Below are positions 31,888-42,423 of a DNA stretch of 64,000 bases, one piece after another (positions within the stretch are counted from its first letter, which is position 1; each line of letters begins with the position of its first letter). A program made the position numbers and the translations under genes. Source of the DNA: Heracleum sosnowskyi (taxonomy: Eukaryota > Streptophyta > Magnoliopsida > Apiales > Apiaceae); the NCBI GenBank assembly GCA_030848705.1, contig JAUIZM010000018.1, forward strand, positions 992,001 to 1,056,000. Reading direction: 5' to 3'. The notes under the pieces were generated by a model. The model saw only the letters and a program-made list of their open reading frames with translations, did no database searches and was not told the origin of the DNA.

Positions 31888-34230
31888 ATGTCTGAAGAAA
31901 ATCAAGCTTCTCCCAAGGTTGAACAGGTTAAACCGGCTACTATAAGTCGATATGAGTCGATCAGGGTTCCAATTCTCAGGCCCGCAGAATATCCAATTTG
32001 GAAGGTGAAGATGATCATGTTTCTGGAGGCTACAGATCTAGAATATCTTGACAGAATCTATGATGGTCCTCATAATCCAACCAAACTAGCCCCTGTTGTT
32101 GATGGTCAAGAACAAAAGACTGTTCCAAAGGAAAAGAAAGATATGACTCCTGAGGACATCTCATCAATTGCAAAGGATGCAAAGGTTAGACATCTTCTCC
32201 ACAGTGCTTTAGATAATGTTATGTCTAACAGAGTAATTGGCTGCAAAACTGCCAAAGAGATATGGGATGCTTTAGAAGTCAGATGCCAGGGAACAGGTGC
32301 TATTAAGAAGAACAGAAAGACAATACTCACACAGGAGTATGAGCATTTTGATTCAAGACCTAATGAAACCTTGACTGAGACATATGACAGATTCTGCAAA
32401 TTATTGAATGATCTATCTCTAGTTGATAAAGAATATGATGTTGAAGAGTCTAATCTCAAGTTTCTGTTATCTCTACCTGAAAAGTGGGATTTAAAAACAA
32501 CCACAATAAGAGATAATTATGAGCTTGCTGATACAGATCTTGATGAAATCTATGGGTTGTTGAAAACTCATGAACTGGAGATAGAACAAAGGAATAAAAG
32601 ATTAAGTAAAAAGACAAGATCTGTTGCTCTCAAAGTTGATGAGAAGCCCATCAAAAAGGAATTTTCAAGAAAGAAAGCCAAAGGAAAAGCATTGGTTGTA
32701 AACTCTGACAGTGAGTCATCAAACACTGATGATGGCTCAAACTCTGATGAAGCTTCTGACTCTGAGGATGATGAAGAAGAGTTGATGCAAATGGCTGCCC
32801 TGATGGTGAAGACCTTCAAAAAGATGGGATTTAAGAACTTCAAGAAAAGAAAGAGATTCTCAAGGAAAGATTCAAACTCTGAAAGGAAAAATTTCAGAAA
32901 GTCTGATGGAAGGGATACCAAGTCTGGAAAGAAGGATAAATCTGAAATCCAGTGCTATAAGTGTAAGGAGATGGGTCACTATGCTCCTGAGTGCAAGAAA
33001 GGAAAATCTGAGAAAGCACTCATCTCTAAAGGCAAAGACTGGGCAGATACTTCAGACTCTGATGATGGAGTAAATTATGCTCTTATGGCAACTGTCAAAG
33101 ATGATACTGAATCATCTGAAAATAAGGTACCCCTAACTACTTATGCTTATGATACTGATAATATATCTGAGTTAAGAGTATATCTGAAAAGTGTACATGT
33201 CAGTTATAGGGATCAGACTTTAGAGAATGAGAGAATTAAATCTGAGAATCTTAGTCTTAAAGAAAGAAACAAGTTTCTTGAAGGAGAACTTGAAAATATG
33301 AAGAAGATTCAAAAAGAAAGAGATGATGCTGTTTATGTTGAACAGGAGTTGCTTAAAAGGTATAGGCAACTAGAATCTGATTTAGAGAAGGAAAGAAAAA
33401 TAATTAAAACTTGGACTAATTCTGGTAGAGATACACATCAAGTGTTTCAGACAGATGCTGTAGGTTTAGGGTACAGTGAGGAAGATGAACTTAGGTTTCA
33501 GGATAAAATCAAGTTTAGAGCATTCACAAGTTCATATTCAACTCCTGTAACATTTGTTCCTGAATCTAGTAAGCTAAAATCTGTAGTTGTAAAAGAAGCT
33601 GTTATGGAGCCAGTTGAAGCTTGTGTTGAACAAGTGGATATTGAATCTAAAACAGAAAAGCCTATTGAGTTAGAAGCTGTTAGAAAGTCAGTAAAAACTT
33701 GTGAAAAACAGGTAAATGTTGGCTTGATGACAGGAAAACAGTTCAATCATAAACTCAAGGAGGTAAAGTCTGCTATGAAACCAAAAGGGTCCAAGAAGAA
33801 TAGGAATGGAAAGATAGGCATAAATAAAAGAAATAATCATTTGCCTACTGCTGCTGCTCCAAGGAAAACATGTTATAATTGTGGTAGTTCTAATCATCTT
33901 GCTAGATTTTGCAATAAGAACAAACATATTAATTCTTTATCTTCTATATCAGGAGTAAAGAATAATTATGTTAGGGTTAGACCACAGACTTTATGCACAC
34001 ACTGTGGGAGCACTTGGCATTCCATTTATACTTGTAAGAGTTATCATGCTATTTATCATAACTATTATGAGCCAAAACCCAACTTGAAGTGGGTTAGGGC
34101 AAACTCTGCAAGTGTAAAGTCTGACAATGTTAGTTTAAACTCTGTTGATAGTAATTCCGCTGCAAAAGCTAACAATGTTAAGAAAGACAAAGGATCCAAG
34201 CAAGTCTGGATCCTTAAAACTAACACTTAG
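31888..34230 (+). CDS. gag: Gag polyprotein of element B (780 aa)
   Basis: Particle-forming protein. The copia gag core spans about residues 15-230 (YPIWKVKMIMFLEATDLEYL, KEIWDALEVRCQG, FLLSLPEKW). An acidic tract (SDSESSNTDDGSNSDEASDS) follows near 275. Zinc knuckles are CYKCKEMGHYAPEC (about 353), CYNCGSSNHLARFC (about 664) and CTHCGSTWHSIYTC (about 704). The middle third is a charged coiled-coil-like region. The ATG lies 50 bp after the primer-binding site. It ends VWILKTNT. NSD/NSE codons repeatedly contain the element motif AAACTCTGA. Confidence 0.93.
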   Translation: MSEENQASPKVEQVKPATISRYESIRVPILRPAEYPIWKVKMIMFLEATDLEYLDRIYDGPHNPTKLAPVVDGQEQKTVPKEKKDMTPEDISSIAKDAKVRHLLHSALDNVMSNRVIGCKTAKEIWDALEVRCQGTGAIKKNRKTILTQEYEHFDSRPNETLTETYDRFCKLLNDLSLVDKEYDVEESNLKFLLSLPEKWDLKTTTIRDNYELADTDLDEIYGLLKTHELEIEQRNKRLSKKTRSVALKVDEKPIKKEFSRKKAKGKALVVNSDSESSNTDDGSNSDEASDSEDDEEELMQMAALMVKTFKKMGFKNFKKRKRFSRKDSNSERKNFRKSDGRDTKSGKKDKSEIQCYKCKEMGHYAPECKKGKSEKALISKGKDWADTSDSDDGVNYALMATVKDDTESSENKVPLTTYAYDTDNISELRVYLKSVHVSYRDQTLENERIKSENLSLKERNKFLEGELENMKKIQKERDDAVYVEQELLKRYRQLESDLEKERKIIKTWTNSGRDTHQVFQTDAVGLGYSEEDELRFQDKIKFRAFTSSYSTPVTFVPESSKLKSVVVKEAVMEPVEACVEQVDIESKTEKPIELEAVRKSVKTCEKQVNVGLMTGKQFNHKLKEVKSAMKPKGSKKNRNGKIGINKRNNHLPTAAAPRKTCYNCGSSNHLARFCNKNKHINSLSSISGVKNNYVRVRPQTLCTHCGSTWHSIYTCKSYHAIYHNYYEPKPNLKWVRANSASVKSDNVSLNSVDSNSAAKANNVKKDKGSKQVWILKTNT

Positions 34231-34243
34231 TGTTTGTTTGTGA

Positions 34244-37141
34244 TTGCAGGGTATAAAAGAGAGCACACTTATTTTGGACAGTGGATGCTCAGGACATATG
34301 ACTGGAAATAAAACCCTGCTATCAGACTTTGAGGAGAAGGCTGGCCCAAAAGTTTCCTATGGAGATGGCAACATAGGACACACTCTGGGATATGGCAATA
34401 TAAATCTTGGAAGTGTCATCATCACTAATGTAGCTCTAGTCTCAGGACTCAAGCATAATCTGCTATCAGTGAGTCAAATCTGTGACAGAGGAAACCATGT
34501 AGATTTTCATTCTGAATACTGTGAAATGGATCATGTAAATCTACTGGACAAAGGATCACAGCACAAAGTCAAAATTATAAGGAGTGATAATGGAACTGAA
34601 TTCAGAAACTCAATCATGGAAGCTTTCTGCAAGGAAAGAGGAGTGAAACAAGAATTTTCTGCACCTGGAACTCCACAGCAAAATGGTGTAGTTGAAAGAA
34701 AGAACAGAACTTTAATTGAAGCAGCCAAAACTATGCTTGAAGAAGCAAAATTACCAACTTATTTCTGGGCAGAAGCTGTTCAAACTGCTTGTTTTACTCA
34801 AAATGCTACACTGATCAACAAGCATGGGAAAACACCATATGAGATGGTGAAAAATAAGAAGCCAAATTTGAAATATTTTCATATATTTGGATGCAAATGC
34901 TTTGTGTTGAAGACTCATCCTGAACAGTTGACCAAATTTGAGTTAAAAGCTGATGAAGGAATCTTTGTTGGCTATCCATTGTCAACAAAAGCATTCAGAG
35001 TCTACAATCTGAGAACTAAAGTGATCATGGAATCCATAAATGTGTCATTTGATGACAAGAAAATAACTGGACTTGATGACTTAGATGAATATGATCAATT
35101 ACGTTTTGAAAATGAAGGTTTATTCTCTGATGATGTAAACTCTGATGAAGCAGTACCGACAAACTCTGATGAAGCGGTTCTGACAAACTCTGATGAAGCG
35201 GTTCTGACAAACTCTGATGAAGCATACTCTGAACCTCTACTGGTAAATACTGGAGAAAATGGAAATTCTCAAATTGAACAAAATAGAGAACCAGTTGAGG
35301 GGGAGCGTGAAGAAGCTCAACAGGACACAGCAAGTGAGTCTGTTGAGGAAGCTGATTCAAACTCTGACAGTTCAAACTCTGAGCAATCCAATTCAGGGGG
35401 AGCCTCAGATGCTGCAGAAAGTCAACATATGAATCAGGAAAGCATGGATCAAGGGGGAGGATCCAATAATGATGCAAGAAGCCACTTACCAACAGCAAGA
35501 AGATGGACACAGGCACACACACCTGATCTCATAATTGGAGATCCTGAAGCTAGTGTAAGAACTAGAAGTGCAACAAATAATGAATGCATGTATCATGCTT
35601 TCTTGTCTCAAACAGAACCAAAGAAAGTGGAAGAAGCTCTTCAAGATGCTAACTGGATAACAGCTATGCAAGAAGAGTTAAATGAATTTGAGAGAAATGA
35701 AGTCTGGACACTTGTACCTAGACCAAAGAATAGATCAATTGTAGGTACAAAGTGGGTTTTCAGAAACAAGACTGACAGTGAAGGTATGATTACAAGAAAC
35801 AAGGCTAGACTTGTGGCTAAAGGTTATTCACAACAGGAAGGAATTGACTATGATGAAACCTTTGCTCCAGTTGCAAGATTGGAGGCCATAAGGATCTTTC
35901 TAGCCTATGCAGCACACAAGAAATTTAAAGTCTTTCAGATGGATGTAAAGAGTGCTTTTCTCAATGGGAAGCTTGAAGAAGAAGTATTTGTTGAACAACC
36001 ACCAGGATTTGTAGATCCCAAGCATCCAGATTATGTCTACAGGCTTGACAAGGCATTATATGGACTAAAGCAAGCACCAAGAGCATGGTATGAAACTCTT
36101 GCTCAATTTCTTTTAGAAAGTGGGTTCACAAGAGGTACAATTGATAAAACATTGTTTTATTTCAATTCTGGTGATGATTTGCTGTTAGTTCAAATTTATG
36201 TAGATGATATTATCTTTGGATCTACTAATGACAAACTCTGTAAGAAGTTTGCAAAGCTTATGCAATCCAGGTACCAAATGAGCATGATGGGAGAGCTTAG
36301 TTACTTTCTAGGCTTACAGGTCAAGCAAACAGATGATGGTATTTTTATCAATCAAGCAAAATATACCAGAAATCTTCTCAAGAAATTTGGTATGCTTGAT
36401 AGTTCATCTGCTACAACTCCCATGGCTACTGCAACAAAGCTAGACAAAGACACAGGAGCCTCAGTAGATATGACAAACTACAGAGGAATGATAGGGTCTC
36501 TACTGTATCTTACTGGAAGTAGACCTGATATCATGTATGCAACATGTCTTTGTGCAAGATTTCAAGCAGATCCTAGAGAGCCTCATCTAACAGCTATAAA
36601 AAGGATTTTCAAATATCTCAAAGGAACCATAACCTTGGGTTTGTGGTATCCTAGAGAATCAGAGTTTAAGCTAATTGGTTACTCTGATGCAGATTTTGCA
36701 GGCTGTAAGATAGACAGAAAAAGTACAAGTGGAAGCTGTCAATTCTTAGGTGACAGATTGGTTTCTTGGTATAGCAAGAAACAAAAGTCAATTTCCACAT
36801 CTACAGCAGAAGCAGAGTATATAGCAGCTGGTAGCTGTTGTGCACAGATCTTATGGATGAAGAATCAATTGCAAGATTATGGGTTAAGGTACTCTAAAAT
36901 ACCTATTTACTGTGATAACCAAAGTGCTATTGCTATGACAGGTAACCCAGTACAGCATTCCATGACCAAGCACATCAGCATAAGGTATCATTTTATCAGA
37001 GAACATGTAGAAGAAGGGAACATTGAGCTTCATTTTGTGTCTACAGACCAACAACTTGCAGATATCTTCACAAAACCCTTGAGTGAAGCTACTTTTACAA
37101 GATTGGTGAATGAACTTGGAATGGTCTCTGGTTTTGACTAG
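34244..37141 (+). CDS. pol: Pol of element B with an internal integrase deletion (965 aa)
   Basis: Protease DSGCSGHMTGN is near residue 11. The frame then jumps from HSEYCEM to DHVNLLD, missing about 155 residues present in elements A, C and D: the integrase HHCC zinc domain (WHKKLSHL...CDAC) and the first catalytic Asp (LDLFGPV). The remaining triad residues, SDNGTEF (about 113) and VVERKNRT (about 150), are present. RT has YVDDI at 652-656. RNase H has STSTAEAEYIAAGS near 852. The deletion keeps the frame, so RT and RNase H should still be made, but integrase cannot be active. The frame begins at TTG CAG GGT directly after a TGA, with no upstream ATG. Confidence 0.92.
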   Translation: MQGIKESTLILDSGCSGHMTGNKTLLSDFEEKAGPKVSYGDGNIGHTLGYGNINLGSVIITNVALVSGLKHNLLSVSQICDRGNHVDFHSEYCEMDHVNLLDKGSQHKVKIIRSDNGTEFRNSIMEAFCKERGVKQEFSAPGTPQQNGVVERKNRTLIEAAKTMLEEAKLPTYFWAEAVQTACFTQNATLINKHGKTPYEMVKNKKPNLKYFHIFGCKCFVLKTHPEQLTKFELKADEGIFVGYPLSTKAFRVYNLRTKVIMESINVSFDDKKITGLDDLDEYDQLRFENEGLFSDDVNSDEAVPTNSDEAVLTNSDEAVLTNSDEAYSEPLLVNTGENGNSQIEQNREPVEGEREEAQQDTASESVEEADSNSDSSNSEQSNSGGASDAAESQHMNQESMDQGGGSNNDARSHLPTARRWTQAHTPDLIIGDPEASVRTRSATNNECMYHAFLSQTEPKKVEEALQDANWITAMQEELNEFERNEVWTLVPRPKNRSIVGTKWVFRNKTDSEGMITRNKARLVAKGYSQQEGIDYDETFAPVARLEAIRIFLAYAAHKKFKVFQMDVKSAFLNGKLEEEVFVEQPPGFVDPKHPDYVYRLDKALYGLKQAPRAWYETLAQFLLESGFTRGTIDKTLFYFNSGDDLLLVQIYVDDIIFGSTNDKLCKKFAKLMQSRYQMSMMGELSYFLGLQVKQTDDGIFINQAKYTRNLLKKFGMLDSSSATTPMATATKLDKDTGASVDMTNYRGMIGSLLYLTGSRPDIMYATCLCARFQADPREPHLTAIKRIFKYLKGTITLGLWYPRESEFKLIGYSDADFAGCKIDRKSTSGSCQFLGDRLVSWYSKKQKSISTSTAEAEYIAAGSCCAQILWMKNQLQDYGLRYSKIPIYCDNQSAIAMTGNPVQHSMTKHISIRYHFIREHVEEGNIELHFVSTDQQLADIFTKPLSEATFTRLVNELGMVSGFD

Positions 37142-38518
37142 AGATACTGGTTAGACTCAAAATCTATACATGTTTGATTTTTATGCTCATAATTCCTTGC
37201 ATGTATTAACTGTTGTAAGTACCAGTGTCATAAACTCTGAAGTAAACTCTGATGTTAAACTCTGTTAGTCATAAAGTGTTGGTCATACTCTGATAGTTAC
37301 AGTCTAATGCTATACTCTGATTGTAATTTTGTCTGAAACATATGGACCAATGAAGAAATTTGTATGAGGCATAATTCTCAGTAAGTAATTATGAATCCTT
37401 AAGAGTTATATAGATTCTGATCTCAAATATGTGCAGTAAGTTAACACAGCATGATACTGTCTCCATATTTATAGCATCTCTTAGTTTATTGATCCTATAC
37501 ACTGAGTCTGTATTAGCTGTTTGCATTTTCTCTCATAAATTAATTGTATTAACTGATAAAAAGTCTAAACTCTGATCATAAATTGCAAATAATTCACCCT
37601 CAAATCAAAAGATGCCAAACAGAGCACAAATTCCTTTGAGATCAAGTTGTGCCTAGGAAGATCCAGGAACTTATTGTATGAAATAAGGGCTAAAATCTTT
37701 GATTTTTGGTGACTAGTGCCAACCACTGATTACTGGAAAAATTAAAAAAAAAATAAAAATATAAAAGGGGGTGAAAATTAAAAGATATATCCAAATGAAA
37801 GGATATCAGTATACAGAGTTTAGATAGAAAATCAGATTTTATTTTATACATGAGAGTTTAGGCAACCAGTTTTTACTGCTTTAGTTTTGTGGATTTTATG
37901 CACTTTGAGATGATTTAAATATTGATTTCAGTAAACTCTGCTATTCCACACACAATTATTCACAGTTTGATAAAAGAGTTTATTGACAAAGAAGGACTAA
38001 TGATAAACACTGATGTATTGTGTGAAATACGCCGAGGTAATTTTATTTTAATCTCTTATGGTTAAAATGATTTCCTTGTTTCAGACATATTATAATTTTG
38101 AGAAACAGACATTTGTTTTGAAAATTTAAAAGGAGTATGATTGGACAGTTGTTCAAGAGTGTATTAAACAGAAGAGAGAGGTTGCTTGTCTAGAAAAGTG
38201 TAATCGGCTGTAATTATTGTTGTTTTTACTGCGCATGCGCATTGGAAACTGCCAATTACTGCTGTTAGTCATTGCATGTGTGACACGTGTCTCATTTACA
38301 CAGTATACGGGGTAAGACAGTTGTGTTTTAATGATTAAAAACTGTTCAGTTTTTAATTTTAAATTTTCTATTTATACATTATACACACAACCGTTACAGT
38401 TTTTCACGACTTACTCCAATTGAATTCTATTTTCACTCACACATATTCACAAACACTTTCTCTTCTAAACTCTCTCGTGTTCTTGAAGCTATTTTCTGTT
38501 TATTTCTTGATATTACTA
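37142..38518 (+). other. Pol-to-ORF3 spacer of element B
   Basis: 1.4 kb without ORFs. AAACTCTG motifs are at about 37230-37265, 37566 and 37932, with related CATACTCTGA/TATACTCTGA copies at 37273 and 37312. AAAAGGGGGTGAAAA at 37763-37777 is polypurine-like. TATA-like TTTATACATTATAC lies at 38371-38384, 140 bp before the third ORF start, followed by a CT-rich leader, suggesting an internal promoter. Confidence 0.6.
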
Positions 38519-41500
38519 ATGGCTTCAACTGCTTTCACTGCTTCTGGACTTGAGTTTGTTCCAAATAATTATGCTGCTCCCTTGGCAAATGAGAACGCAC
38601 CGGAGGCGTTTCATTTACTGCAGAATTTTCTTGCTCAATCAGCAATTGGGCATGCTTTGGTGGAGCCTGCAAAGCTTTATGGATCTCAGATCAAAGCTTT
38701 CTGGGAGACTGGCGTCTACGATGATGGTGGTGTTTCTGGTACTCCTTCCATAGTTTTTGAGTTCCAGGAGACAGAGTTTGTTATAACTCCAAGAACTGTT
38801 CGTGAAGCAATGGGCTTTGCAGAGTCTGATGCGTACACCATTAGTGTTGGTGATACTGATATTCAGAGAATGATGCAAGCTATTGGGTATACTGGATCTT
38901 TGGCAAAGATAGGCCAATTGAAGCGACCGCTCTTACGAAAAGAATGGAGTTTCTTTTTCGATTGCATAACAAGGGCGTTCGGGAAGAAATGCACAAATTG
39001 GGATGCTATTCCAATAGACAGTCTGCAAATCGGGTACTCACTTCTTTTTGACAGTAATTATGATTTTGCTAGACTTGTCTTAATGAACATAGGAGAAAAA
39101 TTAACAGAGAATAGGCATGTAGTCTATTTTTCTAGATTTTGTCAAATTTTATTCTCTGCTTGTGTTCCAAATGTTGAGATTCATGGGGAGGATGTCATAC
39201 CCCCATTCAAATTGCACAAAAGGGTATTTTCTGATCTTACAAATAAGGATTTGAAGAAAGTCAATGTTGGTGAGTTGTTGTTACCTGAGAGGGTTCATCA
39301 GTTTTTAAACCCTCAACCTCAACCACAACAGCAACCTGAAATCCAACCACAGCAGATCACCAATGATCATCAAGTAGCTCCAAGACAAAAGACTGGAGGG
39401 AGGACTAAGCACAGAGCTTTCAAGGCTGCTAAAACTTTAAATACTGATGATGTTGAGGGGTCAACCTCTGTTCAAACTTCAAGGAAGAAAAGAAAAGTTA
39501 GAGCTCACAGGTTAAAGTCTGTTCCTGAAGCTGATGAAGATGATGATGATAATGAAATTCTTCATCAGAGAAAGAGGAGGATGGTTGCTGATTATCTTTT
39601 TGATGAATCAGAATCTGAAGCTCCTGAAGCTGAAAATCAGGAGGTTGTTAATGAAGCTCCTTTAGCTGTGTCTAAGGAGACTGTTGTTGATGAAGCTCCT
39701 GTGCTCACAGAGGACAGAGATAATGAGGATGCTGAAAATGCTGAAGCAGCATCTATGCCTGACATGGTAAATGCTGAAACTGAAGCTCCTACATCAAATG
39801 CTGATGATGTAGTTGAGGAAGCTGCTGATCACTCTGATAGCAGGATTTTTGAGCCTCAAGGATTTCATATGGAAGTTGAAGCAAACACCTCTTTAAACTC
39901 TGAAAATTTCACAGAGGGTTTGGAAGCTGATCAAGATACCGTTCAACTTGAAGAATCTATGGCTTCTCACACAGAAATACTTACTTTTGAAGTTGAGAAA
40001 GGTGAGGAAGTCGATCAGACTTTAGCAGCTAATGCTACAGAAACTGTTGCTGCAAATCCTGATGTTGTTACCAAGGATGCAACAGAGCATGTTTCCATAG
40101 AAGCAGAGTTTGTTATAAACTCTGAGGATGGTCGTGTTCTTGAAGCTCTACAACAATCTGTTGTAGAGGTTGTAACAAAAGAAACAGAGTTACTGCATAC
40201 TGCAAACTCTGAGATTCCAGATTCTGTTGCAGAGAGAGCTAATGTTGAAGCTGCACAGAGAAATTTAGAGAATACTGATGAAAATGTTCCTACAGAGAAT
40301 GCAGCAGAGGATGATAATGTTGAAGCTAGTCCTGCTCATTCCCATCCTGAAGAAGACCTATCAGACATTCAAGCTAATTCTGGTGAAGAAAGAGAGATCA
40401 ATCGAGCTACAGCTGAGCACTTTCAGGAAATGTACTATAACAGATGGGCTGATGCAGATTGTATCTTTTCTGCACAGAGGGTTGCTGATTTTCTTGGTGA
40501 TTCTGTGAAGACAATTTCAAATCCTGATATAATTACAAGTCTAAAGGCCACTGTGATTCACATTAAATCTCTTCACAACAGATTTGATGAGTCTCATAAG
40601 GAGGTAACTGCTTTAAGGAATGAAGTTGGTCTGAGAGATCTTACTTTGAAGAATGATAGATTGTACTACACTCAGATGTTCAAGAAGCAAGCTAAGGACT
40701 CTGATGACATTCAGAAGAGGCTTGGGAAAGTTGAGGAAAATCAGAATGCTATGTCTACCCAACTAACTTCAATTTCTAATGCAATTGAGTTGTTGACATC
40801 AGTACTACTTTCTGATGATGTCAAAAAGGGGGAGAGTGTACCAAATGACAAATGCAAAGTCACTCAAACTCTGAGACGGAGGGATGATGGTAATGATGGT
40901 GGAAACAAGGGTGAAGAAGGAAAAAGCTTAAGATTAAATTCTGCTAGAAGACCACCAAGATCAAACTCTGATAGAAGATCAAACTCTGGTAAGGGAATTG
41001 CAAACTTTGCCAGTGGTTCAAAACTCAAAAGTTTGATAAACACTGATAAACCTAGCACTGATGAGGAAATAGCTGCTAAGTTATTCTTAGCAGAACATGG
41101 TAAGAATGTTACTATTGAAGATATCCAGGCTGAAGAGCAATTGCTTGCTGAGGAACACAGGAAAGATGTAGAAGCTGGAATCTATAAGAAGAAGGATACT
41201 AAGGCTCCAAGGAGAAAAGAACAAGAAATTGTTATTAAAGAGAATGTAAACTCTGATCAGAATTTACAGTACTCAAGGAGACCTGTTAGTTCAAACTCTG
41301 ATAAAGGTAAAGGTATAATGATTGAAGAGCCTAACCTAAAGAAGAAAGATAATTCAACCTCTGACATTGCTCAAGTTGAATCTGCTCAAATTAAATCAAC
41401 CTCTGACAAGGCTCAAGTTGATATTTCTGAAAAAGTTGTGACAACCTCTGACACTGCTCAAGTTGTACAAACTAAGTTACAATCCACACAACTTCAAAGT

Positions 41501-42259
41501 ATGTTCAGAAAACAAACCACAGAAGAAACTCTGAAGCCAAGCCAAGTGGACATTCTCAAAACCAGAACAGTTATGGGAAAAAAGTCATTTGATAGATCTG
41601 GTTTGGGTTCACATAAAGAAAAGAGAATAAATACAAGTCCTTTAGATCATACTTCTCTGGCAGCACCTGGTGTTGGGGTTACTCAAGAAGGCCTTGACAA
41701 ACTAGAGTCTGTACAGATGATTTTTCACAAAGGAATCAGAAAGGAATTCTTGTTATATTTTATGGCTGATGGCAGAGTGTATAGAGTTGGTGAATCTGAT
41801 ATTCAGTTAAAACTCTGGGAAGAGCTAGAGTATGTTTTATATCTACTTGAGGTGAAGAATAGAAGTACTTATGATGCTGCTCAAGTTTTGAAGGAAAGGA
41901 TGATGAAATCCAAAGTTTTAAGTGGAGCTGGAGTATCAAGTGCATACATTCCTAAATACAGAGATGCACATGGAAAATTGGTGGAAATGAAAAGGAATAG
42001 TGCTAAGTTCAGGACTGCACTAAATAAAAAGGTTCTTGAGTTCAATCTAGAGTCTGATAAACCTTTTTATATCAGACTTGGCAATGAAATGAACAAAAAT
42101 AGCATCTATTCTTTGAGGGCTGCCATTTATCAAATTGGTGAAGATGAACCAGAAATGAAGGAGCTGAAGAAGAATATGATTGCTGAACTGAATAGAGCTG
42201 CGAAGAAACTACTGTCAGATTATATCAGGACAGTTCCTGATATCCAAGAAATTCAGTAA
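38519..42259 (+). CDS. Third ORF of element B, about 1246-residue accessory protein
   Basis: I choose ATG 38519 (MASTAFTASGLEFVPNN). Upstream codons in the open frame lack an ATG and look like a leader, so their hydrophobic stretch is not a signal peptide. The N-terminal domain (about 20-250: YGSQIKAFWETGVYDDGG, ITPRTVREAMGF, KEWSFFFDCITRAFGKK, VVYFSRFCQILFSACVP) matches the fold pattern of the third ORF in element A. An acidic, Ala/Glu-rich middle follows (about 320-640), then a coiled-coil-like part (about 650-760). DDVKKGES near 770 corresponds to KKGEK in A and C. A conserved C-terminal domain (about 1080-1245: LYFMADGRVYRVGESDIQ to KKLLSDYIR) closes it. The AAACTCTGA motif recurs at least eight times. 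Function unknown. Confidence 0.82.
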   Translation: MASTAFTASGLEFVPNNYAAPLANENAPEAFHLLQNFLAQSAIGHALVEPAKLYGSQIKAFWETGVYDDGGVSGTPSIVFEFQETEFVITPRTVREAMGFAESDAYTISVGDTDIQRMMQAIGYTGSLAKIGQLKRPLLRKEWSFFFDCITRAFGKKCTNWDAIPIDSLQIGYSLLFDSNYDFARLVLMNIGEKLTENRHVVYFSRFCQILFSACVPNVEIHGEDVIPPFKLHKRVFSDLTNKDLKKVNVGELLLPERVHQFLNPQPQPQQQPEIQPQQITNDHQVAPRQKTGGRTKHRAFKAAKTLNTDDVEGSTSVQTSRKKRKVRAHRLKSVPEADEDDDDNEILHQRKRRMVADYLFDESESEAPEAENQEVVNEAPLAVSKETVVDEAPVLTEDRDNEDAENAEAASMPDMVNAETEAPTSNADDVVEEAADHSDSRIFEPQGFHMEVEANTSLNSENFTEGLEADQDTVQLEESMASHTEILTFEVEKGEEVDQTLAANATETVAANPDVVTKDATEHVSIEAEFVINSEDGRVLEALQQSVVEVVTKETELLHTANSEIPDSVAERANVEAAQRNLENTDENVPTENAAEDDNVEASPAHSHPEEDLSDIQANSGEEREINRATAEHFQEMYYNRWADADCIFSAQRVADFLGDSVKTISNPDIITSLKATVIHIKSLHNRFDESHKEVTALRNEVGLRDLTLKNDRLYYTQMFKKQAKDSDDIQKRLGKVEENQNAMSTQLTSISNAIELLTSVLLSDDVKKGESVPNDKCKVTQTLRRRDDGNDGGNKGEEGKSLRLNSARRPPRSNSDRRSNSGKGIANFASGSKLKSLINTDKPSTDEEIAAKLFLAEHGKNVTIEDIQAEEQLLAEEHRKDVEAGIYKKKDTKAPRRKEQEIVIKENVNSDQNLQYSRRPVSSNSDKGKGIMIEEPNLKKKDNSTSDIAQVESAQIKSTSDKAQVDISEKVVTTSDTAQVVQTKLQSTQLQSMFRKQTTEETLKPSQVDILKTRTVMGKKSFDRSGLGSHKEKRINTSPLDHTSLAAPGVGVTQEGLDKLESVQMIFHKGIRKEFLLYFMADGRVYRVGESDIQLKLWEELEYVLYLLEVKNRSTYDAAQVLKERMMKSKVLSGAGVSSAYIPKYRDAHGKLVEMKRNSAKFRTALNKKVLEFNLESDKPFYIRLGNEMNKNSIYSLRAAIYQIGEDEPEMKELKKNMIAELNRAAKKLLSDYIRTVPDIQEIQ

Positions 42260-42410
42260 AGTCTGACTGTAAGTTTTTATGTTTTCTATTCTAAGTTAAA
42301 TTTAAACTCTGTTTTAAAATTTAAACTCTGAAATATTTTAAACACTGCATTTGTTATATGTTTTGACATCATCAATTATCTGTTTAACTTGTACATTTTT
42401 GTTATGCACA

Positions 42411-42423
42411 AGTTGGGGGAGAT
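42411..42423 (+). other. 3' polypurine tract, element B
   Basis: AGTTGGGGGAGAT immediately precedes the 3' LTR at 42424. Confidence 0.85.

Noticed and set aside
38420..38518. Signal peptide at the start of the third ORF of element B (SLLNSLVFLKLFSVYFLILL)
   Set aside because: The open frame here has no ATG; the first ATG is 38519, and element A's homologue lacks such a segment. An envelope protein is therefore not supported.
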